A DNA stretch of 64,000 nt from Paenibacillus methanolicus (GCF_008124765.1 NZ_VNHS01000012.1:124001-188000); one strand, 5' to 3'. Shown: positions 8,554-18,700, counted from the stretch's first letter. Numbers and translations are program-made. The notes: generated from the sequence alone by a model not told the origin.

Positions 8554-8943
8554 ATGCTGCTGACAACCGGCTATCACCATGTAAGCATACCAGTCACGGA
8601 TCTTGCCCGGGCCAAAACGTTCTATAGGGAGATTCTCGGTTTGAAGGAGATTCCGCGGCCGCCGTTCGATTTTCCCGGCGCGTGGTTCGCGATTGGAGAG
8701 AACGGCCAACAGCTGCATCTCATTGTCCACGACGGGGAGACACGAAGGGCGGGCGGCATCGATACAAGAGACGGGCATTTCGCGCTTCGCGTTCCGGAAT
8801 ATGAAGCGGCGATCGATTGGTTGAACGAGCACGGTTTGAAATACAGAGCCAAGCCGGACAGCATCACGGGCTTTGCCCAAATTTTCCTGCTGGATCCGGA
8901 CCATAATATCATCGAGCTGAACGCTGCCCGATCACGAATGTGA
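8554..8943 (+). CDS. VOC-fold (glyoxalase/bleomycin-resistance superfamily) protein
   Basis: A 129-residue single vicinal-oxygen-chelate domain: an N-terminal YHHVSIPVTDLARAKTFYRE strand-helix, a central His (QLHLIVHD) and a C-terminal FLLDPDHNIIELNAA strand with a Glu. His and Glu at these positions usually bind a divalent metal. Members include lyases, dioxygenases and resistance proteins; the substrate is unknown. The frame is open back to 8521, but GAGGAGGAG right before ATG 8554 fixes the start. It appears monocistronic. Confidence 0.85.
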   Translation: MLLTTGYHHVSIPVTDLARAKTFYREILGLKEIPRPPFDFPGAWFAIGENGQQLHLIVHDGETRRAGGIDTRDGHFALRVPEYEAAIDWLNEHGLKYRAKPDSITGFAQIFLLDPDHNIIELNAARSRM

Positions 8944-9368
8944 GGCGGGATGAGGGCTCAATGCCAGCTCGTCTTTCTTCCCGCGGACGGATCGCTCGGA
9001 TGGGGGGAGCCGACTTGCTCCCGTTCTAGATGTTCCATTGACATGAACGAAGCAACGTCGCTCTTTCGTTTAACCAGGATACTATTTAGAAGCAACCGGC
9101 GTTTGGAACGGGACGCAGCTGCAGCCGGAGGGCTATGGAGCGAGCCAAATAAGCAGCATGCGGAGAGAAACTCGCATCCTTCAAATAGACGGTTGTCCAC
9201 CTATAGTGTACATATGTCGAGCGTGTTTAGGTTCTTGTTCGCGTGACAAAGATACAATCCGGCGGCAAGCGCGCTGAATAGGATATAGGACAACTGAGCT
9301 TCGCTCTCCACTCTTGTCCCCCGGCGGAGAGCGGCTTGGCAGTCCATATCCTTGGGAGGGAAACGCTC
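8944..9368. other. 425-nt gap without a supported gene
   Basis: Short ORFs here lack ribosome sites and family features. A TTGACA occurs at 9038-9043 but no good -10 follows. The last 15 nt carry the GGGAGGG site of the next gene. Confidence 0.5.
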
Positions 9369-9773
9369 ATGCAGCGCGTCACCAAAGAGCAAGCTCGTAA
9401 ATTGGTTGGCAAAACGGTTTATGCCGTTCGCAAAGACGGTTCGGTCGCTTCCGGCAAGCTTGTCCGCGTTTCGAATAATAAACTCTTTTTGAAACCGGTC
9501 GGCAAGGACAAAGGCAAAAAAGTGAAAACGAAAGCGATTCTGCCGTTGGTGCTGTTCGATTTGCTGGCGATCGGCACGCTGCCGTTCTGGGGAGCCGGAT
9601 TTGGCGGCGGTTTCGGCGGCGGTTTCGGGCCGGGTTTCGGTCCCGGGTTCGGCCCCGGCGTCGGCCCGGGGTTCGACGGCCCATGCTGTGACCAGCAGTT
9701 CGGCGGAGCCGGATTCGGACCGTACGGTCCAGGTCCGTACGGTCCTTACGGCGGTTATCCGGGCCTGTTCTAA
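9369..9773 (+). CDS. Small protein with Lys-rich N-terminus and Gly-Phe-Pro repeat tail
   Basis: A 134-residue protein of unrecognised family. Residues 1-55 are basic and look like a small beta-rich module (KLVGKTVYAVRKDGSVASGKL), residues about 58-74 are hydrophobic (ILPLVLFDLLAIGTLPF), and the rest is low complexity with GFGPGFGPGFGPG repeats, one CC pair and a YGPGPYGPYGGY ending. Such tails are common in spore-coat and surface-assembly proteins; that role is inference. ATG 9369 is preceded by GGGAGGG at 8 nt, so the longer frame from 9336 is not used. Confidence 0.75.
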   Translation: MQRVTKEQARKLVGKTVYAVRKDGSVASGKLVRVSNNKLFLKPVGKDKGKKVKTKAILPLVLFDLLAIGTLPFWGAGFGGGFGGGFGPGFGPGFGPGVGPGFDGPCCDQQFGGAGFGPYGPGPYGPYGGYPGLF

Positions 9774-9797
9774 GCCGGTCCATAGACCGCTTCGGCG

Positions 9798-10262
9798 TTA
9801 AGGGGCGAGCGTTTTGGTCATTTCGTAGCAGCGGATGAAGTCGTAGTAGCGCACGGTCGTAAACCCGAGTCTTTGATAAAGGAAGTGCGCTTTGTCGTTG
9901 CCTTTATCGACGAACAGCCGGGCGAGGGTACAATTTTTGGAACGGCCGTACGCTTCGCCGTGTGCCATGAGCAGCCGGCCCCAATGTTTGCCCCGATGGT
10001 CGGGATGAATGGCGAGCATGTCGTATTGGAGGATATCACCGATGACGTACAGGTGAAGGAATCCGAGCGGCATGCTCGTTTTTTTGCGCGAAATGACGAA
10101 GGTGACGCCTTGGCGAAGACGCTTGGGCAGCTCGCGGATCGTCTTCGCGTCGTTCGGGTTGGCGGTATGCGACAGCGGCATCAGCTCGGTGCGGATGAGG
10201 CGGATGATTTCGGCGTCATCCGTCCGGGGGCGTCTTGGCCGTATGAGAGCGATGGCGATCAT
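9798..10262 (-). CDS. GNAT-family N-acetyltransferase
   Basis: A 154-residue acetyl-CoA-dependent acetyltransferase. The acetyl-CoA pyrophosphate-binding loop is seen as LAIHPDHRGKHWGRLLM (Q/RxxGxG/A-like), followed by LARLFVDKGNDKAHFLYQRLGF, the usual fourth motif. The N-terminal half is variable, so the acceptor (protein, antibiotic or small amine) is unknown. It converges with the Gly-rich gene; its promoter region lies back-to-back with the ilv T-box leader. The ribosome site before the ATG is weak. Confidence 0.8.
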   Translation of the reverse strand: MIAIALIRPRRPRTDDAEIIRLIRTELMPLSHTANPNDAKTIRELPKRLRQGVTFVISRKKTSMPLGFLHLYVIGDILQYDMLAIHPDHRGKHWGRLLMAHGEAYGRSKNCTLARLFVDKGNDKAHFLYQRLGFTTVRYYDFIRCYEMTKTLAP

Positions 10263-10360
10263 CCCGCTTTCTGCATGGGTTGTTGTATCGTATGTATGCG
10301 GGCGAATTGCGGTGCTTGCTCCGCAATACTCACTTTTTCGAATTGCGCGAAATCGAGTCC

Positions 10361-10389
10361 TTGACGAACCGAATCGGTGAGCATATAAT
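10361..10389 (+). promoter_or_regulatory. sigma-A promoter of ilvBNC
   Basis: TTGACG (10361-10366), exactly 17 nt, TATAAT (10384-10389); near-consensus and upstream of the T-box leader. Confidence 0.85.
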
Positions 10390-10414
10390 AATCAACAAGT
10401 TAATACTCTATCGG

Positions 10415-10733
10415 CAATGATGAGGACGAAGTGTTAAGGGCTCTTTTGTTCAGAGAGCGGACGGATCTGCTGCAACCGTCGCCAGAATCCCTTTCCAACG
10501 AGCTCACCTCGGAGCTGTTTCCCTGAAAATACGCGCCTGTCCGGCCGTCCTATTAGGGGAAATCGCGAGGCACGCGTTAATGTGCCGGGTGCGATCTGCG
10601 CAATGCTTGCAGACGTACTTGTTAAGGTTATTCGCCGCGAGGCGGATGACAAACATGGGTGGTACCACGGAAGCGATAGCCTTCCGTCCCTAGCAGTTCG
10701 CAGAGCGGGCTGCTGGAGACGGAGGGCTTTTTT
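10415..10733 (+). promoter_or_regulatory. T-box riboswitch (Leu specifier) before ilvB
   Basis: The leader has the AG-bulge sequence CAGAGAGCGG (10451), a candidate Leu specifier CTC at 10503-10505 inside GAGCTCACC, and the T-box GGGTGGTACCACGG at 10657-10670. The terminator follows: AGCCTTCCGTC (10678-10688) / GACGGAGGGCT (10718-10728) and seven T. Uncharged tRNA-Leu would stabilise the antiterminator and allow ilvB transcription. The CTC choice is supported by alignment with the second T-box at 26676-26678 (GAACTCACC). Confidence 0.92.
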
Positions 10734-10764
10734 GTTTTGGTTTTTCAAGAGAGGAGGACGACTG

Positions 10765-12510
10765 ATGGTCGCGCAAAATGCAACGTTAAAGTCGAAAGAG
10801 GAAATCATCGAGAAGCTGAAGAAACCCGAAGTCATATCGGGATCTGAGATCTTGCTCCGGAGCTTGGTGCTGGAAGGTGTCGAGTGCGTGTTCGGTTATC
10901 CGGGCGGCGCGGTGTTGTACATTTATGACGCGATGCACGGGTTCTCCGATTTCAATCACGTCCTGACCCGTCACGAGCAAGGCGCAATCCACGCCGCGGA
11001 CGGATACGCTCGCGCCAGCGGCAAAGTCGGCGTTTGTATCGCCACGTCGGGTCCGGGCGCGACGAACCTCGTCACCGGCATCGCGACGGCTTACATGGAC
11101 TCGGTGCCGATGGTCGTCATCACGGGCAACGTCGCCACGACGCTGATCGGCACGGACGCTTTCCAAGAAGCGGATATTACGGGCATCACGATGCCGATCA
11201 CGAAGCACAGCTATCTCGTCCGCAAGGCGGCCGACCTGCCGCGGATCATCCACGAAGCGTTCCATATCGCGAACACCGGCCGCAAAGGTCCGGTCCTCAT
11301 CGATATTCCGAAGGACGTATCGGCGGAGATGACCATGTTCCAGCCGGTGAGCGAAGTAAGCCTGCGCGGCTACAACCCGACGGTTACGCCGAAGAAGCAG
11401 CAGGTCGACAAGCTGATCAAGGCGATCGAGACGGCGGAACGCCCGCTCGTGCTCGCAGGCGGCGGCGTCGTATACTCCGGCGGCCACGAAGAGCTGTTCG
11501 AGTTCGTCACCAAATCCGGCATTCCGATCACGACGACGCTGCTCGGACTGGGCGCTTTCCCAAGCGGCAACGAGCTGTGGCTCGGCATGCCGGGCATGCA
11601 CGGCACGTGGACGGCGAACATGGCGATCCAGAACGCGGACTTGCTGATCAACATCGGCGCCCGCTTCGACGACCGCGTGACGGGCAAGCTGAAGGGATTC
11701 GCGCCGCACGCGAAGATCGTGCATATCGACATCGACCCGGCCGAGATCGGCAAGAACGTGCCGACGGACATCCCGATCGTGGGCGACGTGAAGACGGTGC
11801 TCGAGATCGCGAACAAGGACGTGAAGTGGGCGGCGAACGCCGACGCATGGCGTGCGCAGTTGGCCGGTTGGAAGGCCGAGAAGCCTTATAGCTACAAGGA
11901 TTCCGACGAAGTGCTGAAGCCGCAGTGGGTCGTGGAGATGATTCACGAGGAGACGAAAGGCGAAGCGATCGTCACGACGGACGTCGGCCAGCATCAGATG
12001 TGGGCCGCGCAGTACTATAAGTTCAACCAGCCTCGTTCCTGGGTCACCTCGGGCGGTCTCGGCACGATGGGCTTCGGATTCCCGTCGGCGATCGGGGCGC
12101 AGATGGCGCACCCGGAGCGGACGGTCGTCTCGATCAACGGCGACGGCGGCATGCAGATGTGCGCGCAAGAGCTCGCGATCTGCGCGATCAACAACATTCC
12201 GGTCAAGGTCGCGATTCTGAACAACCAGGTGCTCGGGATGGTTCGCCAGTGGCAAGAGCTCATTTACGATAACCGTTACAGCCACATCGACCTGGCAGGC
12301 AGCCCGGATTTCGTGAAACTGGCCGAAGCATACGGCGTCAAAGGCTTCCGCGCCTCGAACAAGGAAGAAGCGCGCGCAGCCTGGATCGAAGCGATGAATC
12401 ACCCGGGTCCGGCAGTCGTCGAATTCGTCGTCAACAAGGGAGAGAACGTCTATCCGATGGTGACGCAGGGCTCCACGATCGACCAGATGTTAATGGGGGA
12501 TGAAGAATGA
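10765..12510 (+). CDS. ilvB: Acetolactate synthase, large catalytic subunit
   Basis: A ThDP/FAD enzyme joining two pyruvates, or pyruvate and 2-ketobutyrate, in valine/leucine and isoleucine synthesis. It is 581 residues, the usual size. Visible: VFGYPGGAVLYIYDA, the catalytic Glu in LTRHEQGAIHAADGYARAS (about residue 71), CIATSGPGATN, and the ThDP motif NGDGGMQM followed by ILNNQVLGM (about 457-487). An in-frame extension to 10582 runs through the T-box terminator and is not coding; GAGGAGGACG precedes ATG 10765. ilvN overlaps the stop codon by 4 nt. Confidence 0.97.
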   Translation: MVAQNATLKSKEEIIEKLKKPEVISGSEILLRSLVLEGVECVFGYPGGAVLYIYDAMHGFSDFNHVLTRHEQGAIHAADGYARASGKVGVCIATSGPGATNLVTGIATAYMDSVPMVVITGNVATTLIGTDAFQEADITGITMPITKHSYLVRKAADLPRIIHEAFHIANTGRKGPVLIDIPKDVSAEMTMFQPVSEVSLRGYNPTVTPKKQQVDKLIKAIETAERPLVLAGGGVVYSGGHEELFEFVTKSGIPITTTLLGLGAFPSGNELWLGMPGMHGTWTANMAIQNADLLINIGARFDDRVTGKLKGFAPHAKIVHIDIDPAEIGKNVPTDIPIVGDVKTVLEIANKDVKWAANADAWRAQLAGWKAEKPYSYKDSDEVLKPQWVVEMIHEETKGEAIVTTDVGQHQMWAAQYYKFNQPRSWVTSGGLGTMGFGFPSAIGAQMAHPERTVVSINGDGGMQMCAQELAICAINNIPVKVAILNNQVLGMVRQWQELIYDNRYSHIDLAGSPDFVKLAEAYGVKGFRASNKEEARAAWIEAMNHPGPAVVEFVVNKGENVYPMVTQGSTIDQMLMGDEE

Positions 12511-12995
12511 AGAAGCACACGATTGCCGTTCTTGTGAATGACCAGCCCGGCGTTCTGCAGCGCGTATCCGGCTTGTTCGGACGCCGCGGCTTCAACATTG
12601 AGAGCATCACCGTCGGGACGAGCGAAGAAGCCGGCTTGTCCCGGATGGTTATCGTCACGACGGGAGACGATAGCACGCTGGAGCAGGTGACGAAGCAGCT
12701 GTATAAGCTGATCGACGTCATCAAAGTCATCGATTTGAGCGCGAATCCGATGGTCGCCCGCGAATTGGCCTTGATCAAGGTCAACGCGGAGCCGGCGGTT
12801 CGCCCCGAGATTCTCGGCGTCGTCGAGACGTTCCGCGCATCGGTCGTCGATATCGGCACGCACACGCTGATGGTGCAGGTCGTCGGCGACACGGAGAAGA
12901 TCGACGCGATGATCGAGCTGCTGAAGCCGTACGGCATCCGCGAGCTCTCCCGCACCGGCGTCACCGCGATGATCCGCGGCAACGCCAGACCATAA
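12507..12995 (+). CDS. ilvN: Acetolactate synthase, small regulatory subunit
   Basis: A 162-residue subunit that stimulates IlvB and carries feedback inhibition by branched-chain amino acids through an N-terminal ACT domain (KHTIAVLVNDQPGVLQRVSG, then RRGFNIESITVG). A second ferredoxin-like domain follows. The start ATG overlaps the ilvB stop (ATGA), so translation is probably coupled. Length and sequence are typical. Confidence 0.96.
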   Translation: MKKHTIAVLVNDQPGVLQRVSGLFGRRGFNIESITVGTSEEAGLSRMVIVTTGDDSTLEQVTKQLYKLIDVIKVIDLSANPMVARELALIKVNAEPAVRPEILGVVETFRASVVDIGTHTLMVQVVGDTEKIDAMIELLKPYGIRELSRTGVTAMIRGNARP

Positions 12996-13128
12996 GGCAA
13001 CACCTCGATAGAAGCAGACAGTCGCACGGATCAACGGACTTACCGCCCGTTTTGGGCGGGAGTTCAAGCGGGAAGACAAGCTTTCGCTGTAATGCGGCAA
13101 CGAACCGCAGAGAAGAAGCGGCTCCTAG

Positions 13129-14178
<1,050 letters not shown>

Positions 14179-14240
14179 TCGACCGTCCATCCAGACGGAT
14201 CATAGGCTATGCTACCGGTCCGCCGGCGCAGGCCGACCTT

Positions 14241-14309
14241 AAGCCGCCCCACGAGGCCCACGCGAACCGGAACACCGGGAACGCCGCCTCGCGGGACGGC
14301 TTTCTTTAT
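14241..14309 (+). terminator. Long-hairpin terminator after ilvC
   Basis: AAGCCG/CGGCTT, then CCC/GGG and CGAGGC/GCCTCG with single mismatches between, and CCGG/CCGG at the tip; a T-rich tail follows (TTCTTTAT). Confidence 0.7.
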
Positions 14310-14397
14310 GCCTTCGCACGATTGCTTCCGATGACAAAAAAGATGACAGGCCTTCGCCGCATCGCGCGAAATCCGTCTCCTTTGCCTCAGGTTCCCA

Positions 14398-14406
14398 TGC
14401 TATAAT
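14398..14406 (+). promoter_or_regulatory. Extended -10 promoter of the two-component pair
   Basis: TGCTATAAT (TGnTATAAT) 40 nt before the kinase ATG; no clear -35 is visible, which extended -10 promoters tolerate. Confidence 0.6.
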
Positions 14407-14445
14407 GTTGGTAAAACTAGACATGTACACGGGGGCGTAAGCGGA

Positions 14446-15798
14446 ATGTTTTTTGTATGGTTCGCGCTATGGGTGACGGCTGTCTTGCTGATCGTCTCGA
14501 ATCGGCGCAGCGCGGCCGTGCGCTGGCTTAGCTTGCTGTCGTTCTGCGCAGGAACCGGGGCATTCGCGGCGGTGATGGAAGGCTGGATTCTCGCGGCAGT
14601 CGAGGCGGGCATGAGCGCGGCGGACGAAGCGATGATCCGGAACGTGCAGCGCGGCTGCTCGTGGACCAGCTATTACGGATTGACGTACGCGTTCCTCTGT
14701 TTCTCGGCCGCGTACAACCGAGAGGCGCTGCCGCAGCGAGTCGCGAAGTGGCTGCCGCTGGCCGCGTTGGCGCCGATCGGCTTCATGCTGACGTTGCCGA
14801 TCGCGGAGGAAGTGCCGGTGCACTACGGGATTCTGGCGATATGGGCGCTGCCTTACACCGCCGCGGGAACGCTTCTGCTGCTGCGCAAGCGCGGGATGAA
14901 TCCGGCGGAGCGGCGCGCGCATCTCGTCGTGACCGCGGCGGTGGTGCCGGCGCTGCTCATCGCCGTCACGATGAATTACGTCATGCCGCTATTCGGCGTG
15001 TACCGGATGTGGGTGTACAACGTATGGCCGATCGCGATCGCGTTCGTCATTTTCATCGTGTCGCTGTTCAACTTCGGCTTTCTCGGCGTGCAGCTGCTCA
15101 TCGAGCGGCGCAGGATGGATTACTCGCTTCGGGCGATCACGAGCGGGACGGCGATGCTCAATCATGCGATCAAGAACGACATCGGCAAGATTAAGCTGTT
15201 CAGCGACAAAATCGAACGGGCGGCGGGTAGCGAGTCGAATGCCGAGCTGCGCGAGGATATTCGCGTCATCGCCAGCGCCGCGCAGCATATCGAGGCGATG
15301 ATCCGCAGCGTGCACGACCGGACGCAGGAGCTTCGCCTGCAGACGCAGCGCGTCCATTTGGCCGAGCTGGTCCGTCTGCAGACCGCGTCGCTCGCGCCGG
15401 CGGTAGAAGGACGGATTTCGATAACGGCGGAGCTCGACGAGTCGGCCGAAGCGGACGCCGATCCGGCCCAGACGCTGGAAGCGATCGGCAACGTGCTGAA
15501 CAACGCGGTCGAGGCGATGCCGGCCGGCGGCGAGCTGCACGTCTGCGTCCGCAGCGCCAAGCGCGGCAGCACGATCGAGATCCGGGATACGGGCGGCGGC
15601 ATCGACAAGCAGAACCTGCGTAAGGTGGTAGAGCCTTTCTATACGACCAAGAGCGGGAAAAACATGAATTTCGGACTCGGGCTGGCCTACTGCTATCAGC
15701 TGATGAACCGGCAGGGCGGCGAGCTGCGGATCGAGAGCGAACCGGGCAAGGGCACGCGCGTGATGTTTCATTTTCCGCGAATCAAGAAGCAGAACTAA
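14446..15798 (+). CDS. Multi-pass membrane sensor histidine kinase
   Basis: A 450-residue kinase with an N-terminal sensor of about seven hydrophobic helices (residues 1-215), a short dimerisation region, and a HATPase domain. The candidate phospho-acceptor is His240 in NHAIKNDIGKIK, an unusual H-box. ATP-binding motifs are clear: NVLNNAVEAM (N), IEIRDTGGGID (G1), EPFYTTKSGKNMNFGLGL (F, G2). It is followed by a NarL-type regulator after 36 nt, its likely partner. The signal is unknown; the position between ilvC and leuB does not prove a link to amino-acid synthesis. Confidence 0.88.
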   Translation: MFFVWFALWVTAVLLIVSNRRSAAVRWLSLLSFCAGTGAFAAVMEGWILAAVEAGMSAADEAMIRNVQRGCSWTSYYGLTYAFLCFSAAYNREALPQRVAKWLPLAALAPIGFMLTLPIAEEVPVHYGILAIWALPYTAAGTLLLLRKRGMNPAERRAHLVVTAAVVPALLIAVTMNYVMPLFGVYRMWVYNVWPIAIAFVIFIVSLFNFGFLGVQLLIERRRMDYSLRAITSGTAMLNHAIKNDIGKIKLFSDKIERAAGSESNAELREDIRVIASAAQHIEAMIRSVHDRTQELRLQTQRVHLAELVRLQTASLAPAVEGRISITAELDESAEADADPAQTLEAIGNVLNNAVEAMPAGGELHVCVRSAKRGSTIEIRDTGGGIDKQNLRKVVEPFYTTKSGKNMNFGLGLAYCYQLMNRQGGELRIESEPGKGTRVMFHFPRIKKQN

Positions 15799-15834
15799 CG
15801 AGCGCAAGCGACAAGAGCAGCAGGGGGCACAGGG

Positions 15835-16503
15835 ATGGAAGGACAGCGGAAGGAAGCGATTCGGGTCATGGTCGTGGAGGACGATCCGGATTGGCGCAGA
15901 GGATTGGTCGCATACTTGCAGAGCGAAGCGGACATCGAGGTGGTCGCCAGCACGGACGGGCCGGATATGGCGCTGGGCTTGGCGATGGAAACGGCGCCGG
16001 ACGTCATTCTGCTCGATATAATGATGGCGGACAACCCGGCGGGACTGAAGCTTGCGGGCGAGCTGCCGGCCGCCACGGGCGCGCGGGTCATCATGCTGAC
16101 GTCGATGGAGGACCGGGAGTTCGTCGTCGAGGCGTTCCGGGCGGGCGCGGTCAACTATTTGGTCAAGTCCGACTTCACCGCGATTCCGCAGGCGGTCCGC
16201 CAGGCGGCGGCCGACCGTTCGGCGATCGACGCCGCGGCGGCGCAACTCATGCTGCAAGAATTCCGGCGTCTCAAGTCGGTCGAGCAAGAATACGAGACGG
16301 ACAAGTTCAAACGTCTGGTCACGCCGGCCGAGGTCCAGCTGCTGTCGATGATTCACGAGGGCTACAGCCAAAGTCAGATCGCGGAGAAGTCGTTCCTGTC
16401 GCTGCGTACCGTCAAGAATCACGTGAACAACATTTTGCGCAAGATCGGGGCGAAGAGCAGCAAAGACGCGGCGCAGCGGGCGAAGGACAAGGGGTTGTTC
16501 TAG
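15835..16503 (+). CDS. NarL/LuxR-type response regulator
   Basis: A 222-residue DNA-binding regulator. The receiver domain has the acidic pair in VVEDDPDW, phospho-Asp61 in VILLDIMMAD, Thr in MLTSMED and Lys in YLVKSD. A linker of about 25 residues leads to a LuxR-type HTH (TPAEVQLLSMIHEGYSQSQI, then SLRTVKNHVNNILRKIGAKS). It is the downstream partner of the membrane kinase. Targets are unknown. Confidence 0.92.
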   Translation: MEGQRKEAIRVMVVEDDPDWRRGLVAYLQSEADIEVVASTDGPDMALGLAMETAPDVILLDIMMADNPAGLKLAGELPAATGARVIMLTSMEDREFVVEAFRAGAVNYLVKSDFTAIPQAVRQAAADRSAIDAAAAQLMLQEFRRLKSVEQEYETDKFKRLVTPAEVQLLSMIHEGYSQSQIAEKSFLSLRTVKNHVNNILRKIGAKSSKDAAQRAKDKGLF

Positions 16504-16869
16504 AAGTCCGATGAAAAGCAAGCTGCCTGCGGTCGAAAATGGGCTTTCACTCGCTGCTGTCCTCGGATTTCTCTGATAATCGACTCTCCGGCATCTTCTC
16601 GCCGGACTTCTTTGAAGGTAAAAAAATAGGCAGGCGAGAGAGCGGGGGGCGGAGCTTCCCGCTCTCTTACCTAGCTGAACGCACGAGCGCGCTTGCCTTA
16701 TACGCAAAACCTATAAAAGCGATAGCTTTCATATCTTGGTCGGATCGAAGCAAATATGGTACAACTATGGATAGAGTGAGAATCGTAATCAATTAGCCGA
16801 ATTAGCGGCCGATGACCCGAGCGAATGCAAGCAGGCCGGGAATGAAAACAGAGGGAGTAGTGAAACATA
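16504..16869. other. 366-nt gap before leuB with a hairpin and a weak promoter
   Basis: GAGAGCGGG (16638-16646) / CCCGCTCTC (16658-16666) form a 9-bp hairpin without a T-run on the plus strand. A possible promoter is TTGGTC (16736-16741), 18 nt, TACAAC (16760-16765). No T-box sequence is seen here, unlike before ilvB and leuA. Confidence 0.4.
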
Positions 16870-17949
16870 ATGGCTGACGTAAAAAAAATCGCCGTCATCG
16901 CAGGTGACGGCATCGGACCGGAAGTAGTTGGCGAAGCGCTGAAAGTACTGAAGAAAACCGAGGAGCTGTTCGGCTACCAGTTCGAGACGGAGCACGGCTT
17001 GTTCGGCGGTATCGCGATCGACGAGAAGGGCACGCCGCTGCCGCAAGAGACGCTCGAGATCTGTCAGAAAGCCGACGCCGTGCTGCTTGGCGCGGTGGGC
17101 GGCCCGAAATGGGACAACAACTCGAAGGAGCTTCGTCCGGAGACGGGCTTGCTCGGCATCCGCAAAGCGCTTGGCCTGTTCTCGAACATCCGTCCGGCTA
17201 CCGTGTTCGATTGCCTGAAGGAAGCGTCCACGCTGAAGCCTGAAGTGCTCGACGGCACGGACCTCATCGTCGTGCGCGAGCTGACGGGCGGCATCTACTT
17301 CGGCGAGAAGTTCCGCCGCGAAGGCGCGAATGGCGAAGAAGCGGTTGACACATGCGTATACAACGTGACGGAAGTCGAGCGCATCGTCCGCCAAGCGTTC
17401 GAGATCGCGGGCACGCGCCGCAAGAAGCTGGCTTCGGTCGACAAAGCGAACGTCCTCGAGACGTCCCGCCTGTGGCGCGAAGTCGTGAACCGGATCGCGC
17501 CGGAATATCCGGACGTCGAGCTGGAGCACGTCCTCGTCGACAACTGCGCGATGCAGCTGCTTCGCCGTCCGGCAAGCTTCGACGTCATCGTGACGGAGAA
17601 CATGTTCGGCGACATCCTGAGCGACGAAGCGGCGATGCTGACGGGTTCGATCGGCATGCTGTCCTCCGCGTCGCTGGGCGAAGGAAGCTTCGGCCTGTAC
17701 GAGCCGGTACACGGTTCCGCGCCGGATATCGCGGGTCAAGGCATCTCCAACCCGATCGCGACGATTCTGTCGGTCGCGCTCATGTTCCGTCTGTCGTTCG
17801 GCTACCACGAAGCGGCGCAAGTGATCGAAGACGCCGTGAAGAACGTGCTTGACGCCGGCCACCGCACGGGCGACATCGCCGTGGACAAGAGCAAGGCAAT
17901 CGGCACGACGGCAATGGGCGATCTGATCGTTGCCGCAATGGTGAAATGA
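16870..17949 (+). CDS. leuB: 3-isopropylmalate dehydrogenase
   Basis: The enzyme oxidatively decarboxylates 3-isopropylmalate to 2-ketoisocaproate with NAD+ in leucine synthesis. 359 residues. The family features are [16 protein letters not shown] at the start, [10 protein letters not shown], the catalytic Lys/Asp region [14 protein letters not shown], and [17 protein letters not shown] with NPIATILS for NAD binding. GAGGGAG precedes the ATG. leuC and leuD are not in the window and leuA is 9 kb away, so the leucine pathway is split. Confidence 0.96.
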   Translation: MADVKKIAVIAGDGIGPEVVGEALKVLKKTEELFGYQFETEHGLFGGIAIDEKGTPLPQETLEICQKADAVLLGAVGGPKWDNNSKELRPETGLLGIRKALGLFSNIRPATVFDCLKEASTLKPEVLDGTDLIVVRELTGGIYFGEKFRREGANGEEAVDTCVYNVTEVERIVRQAFEIAGTRRKKLASVDKANVLETSRLWREVVNRIAPEYPDVELEHVLVDNCAMQLLRRPASFDVIVTENMFGDILSDEAAMLTGSIGMLSSASLGEGSFGLYEPVHGSAPDIAGQGISNPIATILSVALMFRLSFGYHEAAQVIEDAVKNVLDAGHRTGDIAVDKSKAIGTTAMGDLIVAAMVK

Positions 17950-17955
17950 TTCAAA

Positions 17956-17970
17956 TTATAATTATTATTG
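17956..17970 (+). promoter_or_regulatory. PerR-box-like operator
   Basis: The 15-bp sequence TTATAATTATTATTG matches the PerR box TTATAATnATTATAA at 12 of 14 defined positions; it lies 20 nt upstream of the peroxiredoxin -35. Peroxide control by PerR is inference. Confidence 0.5.
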
Positions 17971-17989
17971 TTAACGAATCGCTTTTATC

Positions 17990-18018
17990 TTGACTCTATT
18001 CTAATGTAGTGGTACCAT
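17990..18018 (+). promoter_or_regulatory. sigma-A promoter of the peroxiredoxin gene
   Basis: TTGACT (17990-17995), 17 nt, TACCAT (18013-18018). Confidence 0.65.
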
Positions 18019-18087
18019 TTATTCGAAAGTCACTCACCGTGACGCAGGTAAAGAAATGTTACGTATTAGAAGGAGGAAATCTTACTC

Positions 18088-18636
18088 ATGACACAACGTT
18101 TGGTAGGACGTCCGGCTCCGGACTTCGCAATGGAGACCGTTTCCGGCGACGGCAAAACTTTCGGTAAAGCATCCCTGAACGACTACAAAGGCAAATGGCT
18201 CGTGCTGTTCTTCTATCCGCTGGACTTCACGTTCGTATGCCCGACTGAAATCACGGCGCTGTCCTCGGCTGCCGAAGAGTTCAAGAAGCTCGACACGGAA
18301 ATCCTCGGCGTCAGCGTGGACTCCATCCACAGCCACCGCGCTTGGATCAACACGCCGGTTGCCGACAACGGCCTCGGCCAGCTGAGCTTCCCGCTTGCTG
18401 CCGACATCACGAAGACGGTTGCTCGCGATTACGGCGTTCTGATCGAAGAAGAGGGCGTAGCTCTGCGCGGCCTGTTCATCATCGATCCAGAAGGCGAACT
18501 GAAATACCAAGTCGTCAACCACAACGACGTTGGCCGCAGCGTAGAAGAGACGCTTCGCGTTCTCCAAGCTCTGCAATCCGGCGGTCTGTGCCCAATGAAC
18601 TGGAAGCCAGGCGACAAACACCTGGTTGCTCAATAG
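18088..18636 (+). CDS. Typical 2-Cys peroxiredoxin (AhpC/TSA family)
   Basis: A 182-residue thiol peroxidase reducing H2O2 and organic peroxides. The peroxidatic Cys51 is in FTFVCPTEITAL and the resolving Cys168 in GGLCPMNW near the C-terminus, so the typical two-Cys dimer mechanism applies. No AhpF is adjacent; a thioredoxin system may reduce it. AAGGAGG precedes the ATG. The gene is monocistronic, with its own promoter, a PerR-like box and a strong terminator. Codons are biased as in highly expressed genes. Confidence 0.93.
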   Translation: MTQRLVGRPAPDFAMETVSGDGKTFGKASLNDYKGKWLVLFFYPLDFTFVCPTEITALSSAAEEFKKLDTEILGVSVDSIHSHRAWINTPVADNGLGQLSFPLAADITKTVARDYGVLIEEEGVALRGLFIIDPEGELKYQVVNHNDVGRSVEETLRVLQALQSGGLCPMNWKPGDKHLVAQ

Positions 18637-18657
18637 TAGCTATTGTAGTTCAAGCCC

Positions 18658-18700
18658 AAGAAACCGGCATCCTTCCCAGGATGCCGGTTTCTTCTTTTCA
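18658..18700 (+). terminator. Rho-independent terminator after the peroxiredoxin
   Basis: 15-bp stem (18658-18672 / 18679-18693) around a 6-nt loop, then a T-rich tail. The following 264 nt to the next gene show nothing I can name. Confidence 0.9.

Noticed and set aside
8950-9246. 98-residue ORF after the VOC protein
   Set aside because: No ribosome site, low-complexity basic composition, no recognisable family.
10786-12402. 538-residue minus-strand ORF opposite ilvB, and similar long antisense frames opposite leuA, fadF, fadN and glpD
   Set aside because: High GC suppresses stops in the antisense frame. The proteins are Arg/His/Asp-rich shadows of well-identified genes.
16636-16668. Hairpin before leuB as a T-box terminator
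   Set aside because: There is no T-box sequence, specifier loop or T-run on the plus strand.
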